Shown: in pieces, positions 10,248 to 22,299 of the stretch
Position numbering within the stretch: position 1 is the first letter of the stretch
Layout of the letters: every line of letters begins with the position of its first letter
NCBI RefSeq assembly: GCF_019059575.1
Contig: NW_024881622.1
Coordinates: 868,001 to 932,000 of the forward strand
Source of the DNA: Amphibalanus amphitrite
Taxonomy: Eukaryota; Arthropoda; Thecostraca; Balanomorpha; Balanidae
Direction: 5' to 3'
Length of the DNA stretch: 64,000 nucleotides
Notes under the pieces: model-generated
Seen by the model: the letters and a program-made list of their open reading frames with translations, nothing else
The model's database searches: none
Told to the model about the DNA's origin: nothing
Program-made: the position numbers and the translations under genes

Positions 10248-10760
10248 TTAAAGGAAAAGGGCCACCTTCGTGAAATATGAAGATATCGTTGTTTTTCATT
10301 TTGACATTATTATTTTTCATTTTCTTTTTAAAACTGGTGCCAGAAGTGCACAATTCGCGAAAAAGTATTTAAAACTATTTAACATATTGGTACTATGTTG
10401 ATACTCTCTACGGCACCTACTGTATGATGGCATAGCGATGACGTCACACTCAAGCCAATCAGCGTTCAGAAGACAGACTCGTCGGATTGTGTCAGATAAG
10501 CTGATTGGTTAAAGCTGAGCTGGTTGGAGCTGATTGGTAAAAAACCAAAGCCTCGCCGCGGGTGGCTGTATTGTCGGATAAGAACGCATTCCTGGGATAA
10601 GGACGCATTCCTGGCGTATTTTCTTTTAAAATTGCCGATAACTACGAATGGAGGCCGAAATCGGCCGTAAGGAGGTAGACAGATAGGTTTTCGGACACGG
10701 GCTACAAGATGGCTATCTCAGTTTCAATCCCCATGTTAAAGGTGGCCCTTTTCCTTTTAA
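10248..10760. mobile_element. MITE-like element with TTAA ends and promoter-like motifs
   Basis: TTAAAGGAAAAGGGCCACC at 10248 is matched in reverse complement at 10738-10760 with one extra base, and both outer edges are TTAA. The interior has a full CRE (TGACGTCA, 10439-10446) and three CCAAT/ATTGG boxes (10455, 10504, 10533), plus a 19-bp tandem duplication near 10580-10615. No ORF encodes a transposase. Confidence 0.6.
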
Positions 10761-11022
10761 GTGTTTGCTAGTCAGAAACATTTTAACTTTCCATATCAAT
10801 TTATTTGTATGCACACAATGCTGTAGAAGTTGGTCCTGCTTTGAAGCTGGTTTAACTTCAAAATCACCTCCTTCCCCTTGGCTTTGTTTTGGCTAACATT
10901 GTTATGTACTACATACCTACTTAGGAGAGATATGTTACAGGTTCATGATTTTAGAATGCATTCCACATTCTCCCATGCCAATATGTGAAGCATAACCCAC
11001 TGTCTCTCCACTCAGCTGCAGA

Positions 11023-11370
11023 ATGAGCACCGTCAACTCCTCCGATCCGCGGCGTCCGGCGCGCGTGACGCGCTACAAGTCGCCACTGGCGGTGAACCCC
11101 AACTCGAGCGCCCCGGTGCCCGGCGAGGACCCCACCGCCGACTACATGAACGTCCTAGGCATGATCTTCAGCATGGTCGGCCTCATGATGCGCGTCAAGT
11201 GGTGCGCCTGGGTGGCCATCATGTGCTCCTGTGTCAGCTTCGCCAACTCGCGCATCAACGACGACACCAAGCAGATCCTGAGCAGCTTCATGCTCTCCAT
11301 CTCTGCGGTGGTGATGTCGTACCTGCAGAATCCGGAGCCGATGAAGCTGCCCTGGGAGATGCTCTCGTGA
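11023..11370 (+). CDS. WDR83OS: PAT complex subunit Asterix (WDR83OS)
   Basis: A 115-residue ER membrane protein of the Asterix/UPF0139 family. With CCDC47 it forms the PAT complex, an intramembrane chaperone that shields unfinished transmembrane segments of multi-spanning proteins. Family hallmarks read clearly: [12 protein letters not shown] at the N-terminus, [40 protein letters not shown], and [20 protein letters not shown] followed by YLQNPEPM. The human protein is 106 residues. Hydrophobic segments lie at about residues 43-60, 63-76 and 88-102. The coding sequence is one exon. The ATG sits in agaATGa just after an acceptor-like site ending at 11015. Confidence 0.97.
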   Translation: MSTVNSSDPRRPARVTRYKSPLAVNPNSSAPVPGEDPTADYMNVLGMIFSMVGLMMRVKWCAWVAIMCSCVSFANSRINDDTKQILSSFMLSISAVVMSYLQNPEPMKLPWEMLS

Positions 11371-12030
11371 GGACGTGTCTGCCCTGTCGTCCGGAAGCTT
11401 CCCCGGACGGCGGGGTTTGGGGACGGTGACTGGCGCGTGCGTTTCGTGCGGTGACATGAGAGTGGGGGACTGGGGAGTGGGACTCCGTTTTGAGTGGATG
11501 CGTGCATGAAAATCGTCATCCGATTGTTCTCGTCTCTCTGCCGTAACGATCCGATCTTGTTTGAAAATGTCAGTGTCGTTTGCAGATGCTGAACGAATGA
11601 CTCATTTACGTTCGACCCTAGACCAGTCGACCAGACCAGACAAGTCTCCACCTCAATTTCTTTACCAGTTATTGTCGACGTTGAACATTGGACTAGAACC
11701 CGCCTATCAAATATCTAGCGAGTGTCGTAGTGTTCTTCCATGACTTCAGCTGAATGCACCCTGGAAACGATTTTAATGGCGATTATATATTGTTAACGTG
11801 TTTATTTGTCATATGTGGCTAGTTGTTATCGGAGATAAAATTTGCACTAGATATGATTTCATGATTGTGGCATGTTTATTGTTCAGTGTTTACCGAATAG
11901 AGAAACGTCAGCTGTCATAATTGTTTTACGTTTTTTTTATGTGTTTGCATGTTTGCCTTGCGATATTCCCAAGCATTGCATTGAACGATTTATCCATACA
12001 TGGTGAAATAAATATCCTCAACACTTTATT
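11371..12030 (+). terminator. WDR83OS 3'UTR with poly(A) signal
   Basis: AATAAA at 12007-12012 lies about 640 nt after the stop, followed by a T-rich and GT-containing stretch. The region between has no coding signal. An earlier alternative site was not evident. Confidence 0.55.
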
Positions 12031-12959
12031 TTTATTGTCGTGTGACGACTTGAGTACTTTTTTCTCGAGTTTTCGAGATGCCTTTACGAATGGTTGACTA
12101 ATCATTATAATGATTAATTTGTGTCGTAGTGATCCTAAGCTGTGGACTGAAGCCAGAGAACTGCAAACGACGAGTGCCGTCTCACACTAGGTGGCTCCTC
12201 GTTTGCGCTCGAAGCTTCCATGCCGATACGGCGGGCACTGTCCGATTGCTGGCCGTTCTCTCAGAGCCCTGGATAGACGGTATCGGTCGTACCGCCGCGG
12301 GGCCGGTACTCCAATCGGAGATAGCCCACGGCCCGTGACCCGTGGTCCGTGCTTCGTCTGTGGACGGTATGCGGCGCCACGCTCTGCGGGGTTCGGGCGT
12401 GCCGTTCACCAGCAGATGGGGCTTGTTAGTAGAACGAACACTACGAACTCTCTTGTCTGAGTAATGAGTTCCGACTACCCGCATCCAAACTCCGCTACAA
12501 ACCGGTAAAAGCCGGGATCGGGCCACCTCCAACCGACGCGGCGGTGCGGTGTTTGACAAGTAGGTTTGTTTGACAAGTGACCCACCCGTCCACGATCTGG
12601 CATCTGGATAGGTATAATATATAGCATCACATGTCAACCGGGTCTGCGAACAGCTGCGGAAAGCCCTGAAAGGGCAACTTCTCTAATGTGAACATTTGTA
12701 GCTGTAAGATATTCACATTTAGATTTCCCTGAGGAATGCCGATACGGCTCCGGGCTCACAACTTGTGGTGATTGTGGTGATTGTTGATTGTGGGATTGTG
12801 GCGATTTCAGCTTCATAAGAGTACACTGGCTTCCAGCTTTCCCACGTCTGTACTCGGTGTCATGAGTCATGACCCATGCTGCCGCCTATTTTTATCTTCG
12901 TATCGCTTACGCACAAACAGCAATCCCATCCGCCCACGTTCAATCGATGTGACAATCCC
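12031..12959. other. Intergenic DNA after WDR83OS
   Basis: I see no gene. A 151-codon minus-strand open frame at 12182-12637 has no recognisable domain and biased composition. A small (GTGATTGTG)n-like patch lies near 12770-12800. Confidence 0.4.
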
Positions 12960-13318
12960 CGTGACCCTTGGACCGATTAGTCCAGCCGCGCGCGGCATCG
13001 TATCCCCCGGGGTTAGCTACCAATCGCTGCCACCGGTCGGCGCGCGCAGGGCAGGAGCCAGCCTCCCTCCCCCCTCCCACCGGTAGAGGCTGGAGCGCGA
13101 CGGCGCGCCGGCCGGCTGGGCTCACTGGAGGGGAGGGGAGGGGGAGCCTGGGACGCGGCCGGCCCGACCGGCCCGCGCCGGGCAGTTGCCGGCTGCCGCG
13201 TGGTGTGGTTGGTTGCGCGGTGCTGCGTGGCTGTGTGGCAGATCCCGGTGGTGAACTGAACTAGCGAATGGTTGATCCCGGGTGAGAGGAGCGTCTGAGG
13301 AGGGAGTTACCACAGCCG
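12960..13318 (+). promoter_or_regulatory. GC/CpG-rich island ending in a strong splice donor
   Basis: A sharply GC-rich, CpG-dense stretch within AT-richer DNA. It ends with the donor CCG|GTGAGTG at 13318/13319. This looks like a promoter with a non-coding first exon on the + strand. The next confident + strand gene is PIEZO, whose first coding exon has an upstream acceptor, so this could be a PIEZO 5'UTR exon. The link is inference. Confidence 0.35.
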
Positions 13319-14470
13319 GTGAGTGTCGTGTCACACGGAGTTGTTCCGTAAACTGGAATGACCTTGAACTGTGGTCTGCCGGCCGGCGCTGTCTGGGGAC
13401 TGGAGACGCCGGCTTTTGTGACCGACCACACTGACACTGACACAGGCGCCGGATTAGGAATGGAAAACAGGGTGTCGGTGGCGTGTGGCTACTTTTTACT
13501 TCAAGATTCCAGTTATGTTAGGCTGATTTCAGGATGCATGTTGTTGATGCTGCTACGCTACTTCAATTTGGGGATCTCGCGTTATTGTTATCACATGTGC
13601 GCCTCGCCAACGGACCACGGAAGACATTTCAGTCCCATTTGCAGTAAGTTATCTTATGTCATGTTTATTTCCTAAAATAAAAAATATAACTGCCGATATT
13701 TTATTCAGTACCTATCTAGTATTCACTGACTACTCCAGAAGTACCAGTGCATGGCGACAAAATCATTATAAAATTACGGCCATTTATAATATGAAAAATA
13801 ATTATTTATGAAATAAATTGGCCTTGTCCCGCTCCCGCTCCTGATCCCGGCATTTCTGCAGCGCCTAACGGTTTTAGATGCCATCACAACTCGCCGGATA
13901 TTTGGCGTCGGAGATTTGAGACTGGCCATTTTGAGCCGCCCGGGAGAAAAAGCAACGTGAGCAGAGCACACAACAGGCCTCGGTTTCGGTCTCAGATGGC
14001 AGGCAACCTCCGAGAATAGAGTCCACCTGCATTCGCTAGACCCGAGCCGGAGCCAAGACGGCGGCCGCCGCCCGGGGGCAAATCCAGGTCGCCGGGGCTA
14101 ATCGATGCCTGACGCATGACACAGTGGGGTTTGCTTGCCGCCTTCCCTCGCATCGTCCGACCAGGGGCCGCACGAACGGGCAAATGGGCTGTTTGATTAC
14201 GGGGAGGGGCGGGGGGAGGGCGTCGGCCTGCGCCCTGCGGCCGGCTCAATGACAGAGTGGGGAGGGGTGGCGGCGACGGGCGACTCCTGGCGCCGCTCAG
14301 GTGCACGCCCTCTGTACTCCCCACCCCCCCACCCTCCCCCTCCGGCTGCACGGTGGGAAATGACGGCCCAGCGTTCCATGAATGCTGTCACCGACTGCCG
14401 CATACCGGGCTCGGGAGCAGGATCGCCCACGCAGCCGGTTTGTGGTGGTGGGCGGCTTTATTCACCGGCA
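13319..14470. other. Intergenic DNA with a second GC-rich patch
   Basis: A GC-rich stretch spans about 14030-14460 and includes C-rich and G-rich runs (14206-14225, 14320-14345). I see no supportable exon. Confidence 0.35.
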
Positions 14471-14479
14471 TGTGACCGC

Positions 14480-15080
14480 ACCGACTCTGTCACCGTTTCC
14501 GTTTCCGTAGCAGTGACAGTTTCAGCCGCAGTGACAGTCACGGTCACAGTTGCCATTACTGTTGTCACTATTTGCTGTCACAACCATCCGGTCATCGACA
14601 GTCAAACGTCGATGTCAAAATTGCAATAATTATCACCTTTGGTTCTGTGGTCCTTTTTCGTTTACCGTCAGCGACATCTTCACTGTCACGTGCCACATGG
14701 GCTGTCAACACGGTCAGTCACCGACACCGACAGTCCGACAGTCAACACAATGACCGTCACAGTGACCGTCAGTGACCCAACACCGTTACCATGGTACATG
14801 TCACCATTGACATTATGTCGTCGTTACCATTAGGTCACCGCTGCCGTTTCAGTTTCCATTATCTTCATACGCCGTCGCCGACTCGTCAACATAGGCCATA
14901 GTCAACAGTAACACAGTTAAATTCACCGACACAAACACTCAACATGTTTACCGTCACAATCACCGCAGCCGTTACCGTCACGATGCCTGACATATCCACC
15001 GTCACATTCACCGTCGGTGAATCATAGACGGTTGCCGACGGTTTTCATCACATTCGTTGTTTCCGTCATCGACCTAATTC
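14480..15080. repeat. Degenerate GTCAC / CAGTGA short-word tract
   Basis: About 600 bp dominated by variants of a six-base word (gtcacc, cagtga, accgtc, gacagt). It alternates with short spacers and is not an exact tandem array. It has the look of an old, decayed microsatellite. No ORF covers it usefully. Confidence 0.6.
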
Positions 15081-18000
15081 ACTATCAGCGCCCTGTGTAT
15101 ATTTTTAGGCCACTGGCCGACTCAGCTGCGCATTCTCCAGCACACAGGCCGTGTTTGTTTTGAACGTCTTCTACATGTTCACACACGCAGAGCGCACGTG
15201 CCAGCGGGCTCGTGTCAGTCACCGCTGTCGACCGCCGCGGTTGGCCGGCTCTGCACGATCAGCTGACGGGCGGTTCCAGCCGGGGGCGGTGACGGCATGA
15301 CGTCATATCCCGACCGCTGGAGAGGGCAGGGGAGGGGAGGGGGAAGCCGTGCGACCGCCGCTGGCCCAACACTGCTGCGGTCGCCGTACCAGGCAGCCGC
15401 CGACACGGCCCGAGACACCGACAGGCAATGGAGGTGTAAATTTGTTTTATGTTTTGCATTGCTCCTCAGCCTGTGGAAGACGAGGCCGAACTGTTGACAT
15501 CGTGTTATTGTGGACCTTTTCACCTCACGATTTATTTATTTTCTTATACACATTCCTTCATCCGCATCAATACAAATTGTCACACTCACAAATCTTTTAA
15601 GTCGTGCACTAGGGTATGGAGGCCAGAGAATGATCAGTGCAAGACTGGCCCGTGTATTTTACGTGTCTTCAACTGCTACTTCTGCTAACAGCCACATCTC
15701 AATGCACCGACTGAATAATCGATAGTGCCCGCCAGCTTTCCTCTGTAAAGCTAGTTTACGAGCTCTATCGATAAATCACGCAGCTGCGGCGCATATGTCA
15801 GCGCTGGCTTCTGATCGAAGATCGTCCGGAGTATGTTTGATTTGCGCAATAAATCTAACTAACTGATTATCTAACTAACTGATGCGGCACCGTTCTTCTT
15901 ACTCGCAAAACGGAACCAGGCTGTGGAATCTGCTCCTGCCAAGAGAGCATCACCATCGTCCGCAGCCCTGAGATGACCAAGTCCTTCGATCCGCCTCTCC
16001 TGCAATGTGAAGTGCAGTGTGCCCTTTACCTGCCCGTGTGCTTCTAAGCTGAATGCGGCGTCAGCGAGAAGCCTTTGAACTGTGCCATCAGGTTACTGAG
16101 AGAACAGCGACAGGTAACCCTGGCAACGGTATCGTCGGATCCCGATCTCGTCTGGAAATATGTGCGTCGTCGTCAGTGTGGGCCCGTCGTCGGTGGAGCC
16201 CTCCTTAGATCGGAGCTAGCCCGGCGGTGATTTATGTTAGTCGATTCATGAAGGAGGGCTCTCATGTGATTGGAGAAGAATCGGGATCCTGGATCTACAT
16301 ATGATGATTTATGGGAAATTGAGCTCTTTATTTCTCTACACATAATATTTCATTATAATAAGTGAAATGCTATTCTTTCTTGTATTTTTATTTATTTAGT
16401 CTGATGATGCACAGTTAATCCGTCTTCACCATAAGTCTTCAATGACTTATGAAACGATAGAATTGGAACCTTGTAATCTAAACACGTCAGCGCATTATTT
16501 CATCAAAGGGCACATTTCTGAAACAAACTAACCCAATAACTAGCGGCGCGAGTAAACAATGGTCTACGTTTTGACTGAACGTAGGTAAGTTTGTTTTGAA
16601 ATGGAAAACTTACAATGTCGTGTCATTTATATCGTATGTTAGTGGCATCTGTTCGACAACTGGCTGAAATGCGCCGTGAAATGCAATGCTGTAGCATTGC
16701 GTGGCATATATGCCGCACATACCACACGGCACACACCATGACTGGCGACTGCACACACCTCAGTGCATGCCTGCAGTCCTGTATGATGGCGAAGCACTAT
16801 AGTGTGCGTTTGAGACGGCACGAACCCCGCTGCTAAGGCTGCACATGAACCTGCAGACGTGCCTAGTGCCTACATACGTGGGTGCTACATTGAGTGCGGT
16901 CCATTGTTAAACACCCAGACAAGTGAAAGCGTTGTATTTTTGCAGCAACTACACGCATTTCTCTCAAGTTCGATAGTTCCTTACCTCGTAAAACCTTTCA
17001 GTGTCACAATCAAAAGCTCAGGTGACTACACTTTGCACCACGCTTTAGAAGCACTCTGACGCCAGAGATGGCTTTCGACGTGGTTACAAACATGCTGGTG
17101 AATTTGCACGGCTTGTGTGCAGTAGAGCGTGTGTCGAGTCAAGCATCAGTTACCAACTTGTATGCCATTACACCGAAATAACAGTAGCTCCCGGCGGTAG
17201 CACCTATACATTACATGCAGTGTAACACTGGCTGCATTTTACAGCGAGCAGCAGCGCAACTCCAGCGCTCGGGCACACCGTTTATTTACCGACACCGTAT
17301 CCGTCTGGATAGGGTGCTGGTCTGGACAGGAACTGCTTACTGCAGACGGCTCCCAGTAGATCTGACTGAGCTGCCTGTCTCATGAATGCAGGAGTCCTGT
17401 GGATGAAGATAGGATGTCCGTATTCAATGCTATCAGACAGGACGTGTTTCCGGCTTCGGCATCCCAGCAGACGAATCAAGCGGGATGTTATTGGCCGATT
17501 GCGGCTGGGTATTGTTTATTGGTGGTGCAGACTGTGGGACATGTTACTTGTGGACGTCAGGTTGGTTCAGTTTTTGGAACGTTTTTTTTTTTTGGTGGGG
17601 AGGGGAGGAGAGCGATGGTCATTCTAACAATGTTTTTTTTTTTTGCTGCCGTCTTTGTCAGTTTGCTAATTTTACTTTTAATCTATTTTTCATAAAGATA
17701 CCTTTTGCATTTCGTTAACCATCATCCCGTGAGAATTAGAAATTCCAAGGCGAAGTTGGAGACAAAGGGGCGGACCATTTTTCATTGGACGGCCTTCTCA
17801 TTTGCCGAAAAAGCAAATACTGCTGACAAAATTGGCACCGTTTCAACAGTCAATTAGCTGGAGCTATTAGACCTTACGTCGCCCGTGAGGTCTAATGACA
17901 ATGCCTGGGTGGTCCACTGATTCGAAGAGCTCCAAAATCGACGGCGAGTTTGTTTATATGAGTGATGGTGCAATGACTGATGAGCATGTGACTGGCGAGT

Positions 18001-19169
18001 GGTGACTCATATGTCTCCGGTACTGAGATAAATTTTTGATGACGTCCGTCGTTTGGTGCATTGGCACGCACAACTGCTCTGCATGCAAAACACCCTCCAG
18101 AGCATGTTGGAAATAAGAGACGCATATATAGCTCATGGTAGACGCGACTTCGCTTTTGACGCCTCAAACTCAATGTTTGACGGCTCATATCGTCAATGCA
18201 AACTAATTGAAGAATGCACGTCAAAGGTCAAGACAACAGCACCCTCGGTGAAATCACCGATGGTCAGTATGTCGCCGAAACCAGGCGCTGTCGGTTGTTG
18301 ACCCTAGTTGACCTCACATAAACTGGGGAAATGTGCATCGTAACTCTCGGCGGGACATTGACTGTCATGCGATGATGGGACTCAGACTAGCGCTGCGCTC
18401 AACATGATCGTTTTGGGAAGGGGTCAATCAATTCTTCGTGGAGTTACTTTTACGCGGTAACAACTTTTGTTGAGACGGCAGGGATCAATATTCTTTTCAG
18501 TTTTCTGTTCGCACATTTTCCAATAACATTAATGCTTTAAATGTGAGTATTAGAGATGTGAATCGGATACCATCTTTTTGGTATACCGATACCAAACCGA
18601 TACCGATTTGATATTTGGTATTTCAATCCGAATATGTTTCGTATTTTGTTGGTATTATAAGCCCTCACTTTTGTATAAAAGGCTGAGAAATTGGTAAAAC
18701 GTTGGTATTTCCCTCATGTTTGCAAGTTGGTTCGGTTTCGGTATTTCCTAACGGTCTTGGCTGGCATTTGCTTTGGTATCGGTATTCCGATTTTTTTTTG
18801 TAATTGACATCACTAGTGAGTATATCTTAGGTCATAAGTCAGAACATCAATACTTTTAATTCCAGTTCAGCGTGTGGTCTGATTTGATTTCGGCTGATGA
18901 AAGTATTTATTGGTGGACAAAGGGCTTGAAGGGCTTCAGCGGTCTTCAAAGATCTATAGTCCAGTCTTCAAAAGTTTGCACGTTACAGTGCGGCAGCTTT
19001 TACTTGTGATGACTGCTTCGTGATCGAGGAACTTGAAACTTTTCTGCACTTTTAATCGCGGCGTTTTGCACCGCAAAGCTACACGGTATGTGAATTAGCC
19101 ATTTACATTGGCACTTCCGCCGCTCGTTTCTGGCAGCCGTGCGGGATGCTCTGACCTTCTCTCTCCTCC

Positions 19170-19197
19170 GGGGCGGGGGCGGGGGCGGGGGCGGCGG
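19170..19197 (+). repeat. GGGGCG tandem run (G-quadruplex-prone)
   Basis: Four tracts of four or five G separated by single C residues. The unit also matches GC-box binding sites. It is isolated, with no adjacent exon recognised. Confidence 0.7.
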
Positions 19198-19696
19198 TCA
19201 CCGCCAACGGCCACGGTGACCGATTGTGACTGATTGCTGGTAAGAGGGCGAGCCTGCAGGGTATTTGTGTATAGCGGCGAATGGATTGATGAAGCATCTG
19301 CACCTCTGCCGACGGCGGCGGAACGGATCGGTAGTCAGAACGTTGGTCGGCCGACCGTGGCATCGGATTATACATGGGGAACATGTATCTGGAATGGCCC
19401 TGACAACGAGAATGACCTGTTGAATGAACCGTTTACTTGGTAGATTCCGTAACAAAAGCTTAAATTAGGAAAACAGTTTGGAATGTGACGATTGGAAGGT
19501 AGGTATATCCTACGCTGTAACATATTTTAGGCTGCGTGGTTGACATTTTTATGTCGATAAGATTTATGTGAAATGGATATCCGAAAAGTAAAAAGGCAAT
19601 CAAAATATACAGCGCTGATTTTTTTGCGTTTAGCGAGTATTTTAGCCTGTGAATTTGGTAAAGTAGTGCTCCTGTTGTATTGAATTATATTGCCGC

Positions 19697-19743
19697 CGCT
19701 AGATGGCACTAAAGTTAGCGCCTGAAGTTAGCCTGCGCCGCAA
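19697..19743 (+). repeat. Dispersed short repeat, copy 1
   Basis: Contains the core GCGCCTGAAGTTA followed by CTGCGCCGCAA, preceded by CGCTAGATGGC. Two related copies lie at 28932-28966 and 28983-29033, so this is a family of interspersed short repeats rather than chance. Confidence 0.6.
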
Positions 19744-21656
19744 AGCCCTTACTCTTGGCTTGCGTATGGCCGCGCGCTCGGGGATTCGGCGATAAGCTAA
19801 AACGTTATTCGTCATTGCTAGATGATACGCTTAAAATGCTCTGGCAGATATTCGATAAGTAATAAGCTGCTTATTTTTACATTTGTTTTAGCGTTTGTTT
19901 TAGCTGAAAGCTTCAGTTCGGGCCTTCTTGACTGTGAGAGATATCAATCAGGCTACTGAAGAAATTGTTCGAACTACACATTTGTTTTTGAGCTCTGCTA
20001 AAGGTTACACTAGACATTCCTCTAGGACTAATACTAACTCTATAGTAATCTGTTTAGATATGTGTTAAAGACGCGTAGGAATCCGCCGCTGATCTTGATC
20101 TTTTTTTTTTTTGCTCCGCGAGTTTTTTTTCGTTATCCTTTACCACACAGGATGAGACTTTTTGGACGAGCGTGCACCTCGACTCGGGTCTGTTTGCTGT
20201 CATTCTGGCCGCTCGGCGACCCTGCAGCGACAGCCAGCTGTCCTCTCTCCCACTGTTTATATCGGGCTGACCACTCACACGGTTTGCCTGTGATGACGTC
20301 ACTCGTCTGGCGATGTTGGCCGGGCGGTACAGCTGCTGTCGTTAAGCTGAGACACAAGTATGTTTTATCCATTACAGGTATTCATTTTACTTATTATTTG
20401 ACGGAACTGAGCCTAGAAAATCCCATCCGCACTCCACTACATACACACTTGTCATTTAGCATACAAGTATTCTGTATTCTGTATTTATTAGATCGCCAAC
20501 AGGCCCATCGCCCTTTTACTGACGAAGTCAGTTACACACAAGCAATACACAAGATGACAGTACCTACATAAGAATAAACGTAAGAAAATGTGATAAATAC
20601 GGTAAATTTATAATCGGCAGGAGTATATAGTTATTGAGTACAAGATAAAATCACAGGAACAGTAGACATAAAATCGGTTCATGAGAAAGAACTACCTATG
20701 ACTAAGGAGTAAGAGGTCACACTATGACTAATAGGTAAGAAGTCTCATAGACGGTACCTACATACAAGATCGATAAAAGTAAAGCACGTGAGTATGATGT
20801 AAAAGATCACATGAAAGTGCCTTGCGTAATTGTGAAGCCGATAGCGCGTGTTTTAAATGAGTATGAACTACCAGTAAAGAAGTCGGTGGTCGGGTCATGG
20901 AGCAAGAATGAGTTGCATGCAGCTGGGATCCTGACAAACAAACATCGTTGCACAGTGTTCACTCGCGCGCGCGGTGTGTTCCACAGAACCGTGCTCCTCG
21001 TCCTCCGTGCCGGTACGGCAAGACCGAACGCACCGACTAACACATCATTGTCCAGCTTCCCACGATGAATGTGGAATAAAAACATGATATCGTACTGTAT
21101 GAATCTGGACTTGATGGAGCGCACTTTAAAATGTGAGAGTAAAACCAAGTAGTCCAGGTGCCGGTCAGCATCAGCTCGTACACCACAAGTGAGGCGTCCC
21201 TCGTCAGACCGTGTCGGGGAACTAGCACAATCCAGCTCGAAGCGGTTCCTGGCCGAAGTGAGTGGTTCACACAGATGCCAAGTCAACACCCTAATATATT
21301 TGTTTTACATTATAACTCGCTATTTTGACCATCCCTCAGCTGCGCAATCAGTACTCTCATTCTGTGCCCTGCTTTAGTTTTTGCACAGATTACAGTAGTA
21401 CTACTGTTATCTGTGGTTTTCGGTTGTTACAGGACGCTTATTAGCGATTCTTTGGTAGGTGTCACGCACAAATTTCGTAAATCGTGGGATGGGTACAAAC
21501 AAAAATACAGTATGATCATTTATTTGAAGGGAATATTTCCACGTTTTCGATTTAAGCCCTTACGTGCGCACATTCTACTTTCTGGCAACTTAATCATCTG
21601 CTTGTGGCAACTAACCTGTAAATATTGTGTATTACGTTTGTTTTGGAAGCGGTGTT

Positions 21657-21705
21657 ACCTACCACAGAGAAGAAGCGGTGTTACCTACCAAAGAGAAATA
21701 CCAGG
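21657..21705 (+). repeat. Short tandem duplication
   Basis: GCGGTGTTACCTACC occurs twice within about 30 bp, each followed by an agagaa-type sequence. A simple local duplication. Confidence 0.6.
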
Positions 21706-21839
21706 CCTCAGGGTTTTCATAACAAGGTATTATGTTACATCCAAGCAAAGCAAACTTGAACGGTTGGGGTGCGAGGCGCTTGAATATATTGCCAGACAAA
21801 TCATAGACGTTTTTGGTGCCGTCACTTAAACAATTTTAA

Positions 21840-22154
21840 CACATTTACAAATTAAATTAGGCGTCTTTGTCTCGACTCTTAAAAATAGAAGGATAAATAG
21901 TTTGGCTTTCTGAATTATAACCGTCCCAATTTTAACTGAATAAGGTGATGCCTTTTATTTTTAAATGTGTAACAACGAAAGAAAGCCCGTTCGATGTGTT
22001 AGCGCAAATATCCATGTGACAGACAACTGTAGGTAATAAAAGTATTTATCCGTGAATCCAACAAACCGTATAGGACGTCAGTTACCTGTCGGTAAGGAAC
22101 AATGACGAACATTTGAAAAGGACCACAGATCACATTTACAAATTAAATTAGGCG
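21840..22154. repeat. About 290-bp segment bounded by a perfect 24-bp direct repeat
   Basis: CACATTTACAAATTAAATTA plus GGCG occurs at 21840-21863 and again, identically, at 22131-22154. The pair could be a long target-site duplication or the ends of a small element. The enclosed DNA has no coding signal or obvious terminal structure. Confidence 0.55.
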
Positions 22155-22208
22155 CGCTATCATGCCATTACCTTCCTGCATTGCTCACCCTGTTGGGGCT
22201 TTGTCGTA

Positions 22209-22268
22209 TGACGTCATCATTATATGACGTATGATGCCATTGAATGTATAACGTCACCTATGACGTCA
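22209..22268. promoter_or_regulatory. Cluster of four CRE-type sites
   Basis: TGACGTCA occurs at 22209-22216 and 22261-22268, with half or near sites TGACGT at 22225 and ACGTCA at 22251, all within 60 bp. A GC-rich island (22300-22640) follows, then an exon-like ORF at 23397. Together they suggest a CREB/ATF-responsive promoter. Function is inferred from motif density only. Confidence 0.45.
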
Positions 22269-22299
22269 CCTCTGACTGTGGTTGCGCACAGCGCCCTCT

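Larger units (their letters stand above)
15081..22200. other. Intergenic region with scattered low-complexity DNA
   Basis: No gene is supportable in these 7 kb. Contents noted: a GC-rich patch at 15220-15440; T-runs at 17580-17592 and 17633-17644; ggtat-rich DNA at 18560-18790; a G-quadruplex-prone run at 19170-19197; a copy of a dispersed repeat at 19697-19743; and a 24-bp direct repeat pair at 21840 and 22131. The longest open frames (about 160-170 codons at 20062-20571 and 20807-21289) show no domain and are probably chance. Confidence 0.4.

Noticed and set aside
20062..20571. 169-codon frame in the intergenic region
   Set aside because: Crosses T-runs and AT-rich DNA, with no homology, codon bias or splice context; probably chance.
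20807..21289. 160-codon minus-strand frame
   Set aside because: No recognisable motif and no neighbouring exons in phase.
21657..21705. Possible CRISPR-like or satellite array
   Set aside because: Only two short direct copies; no spacer pattern, and the genome is eukaryotic.
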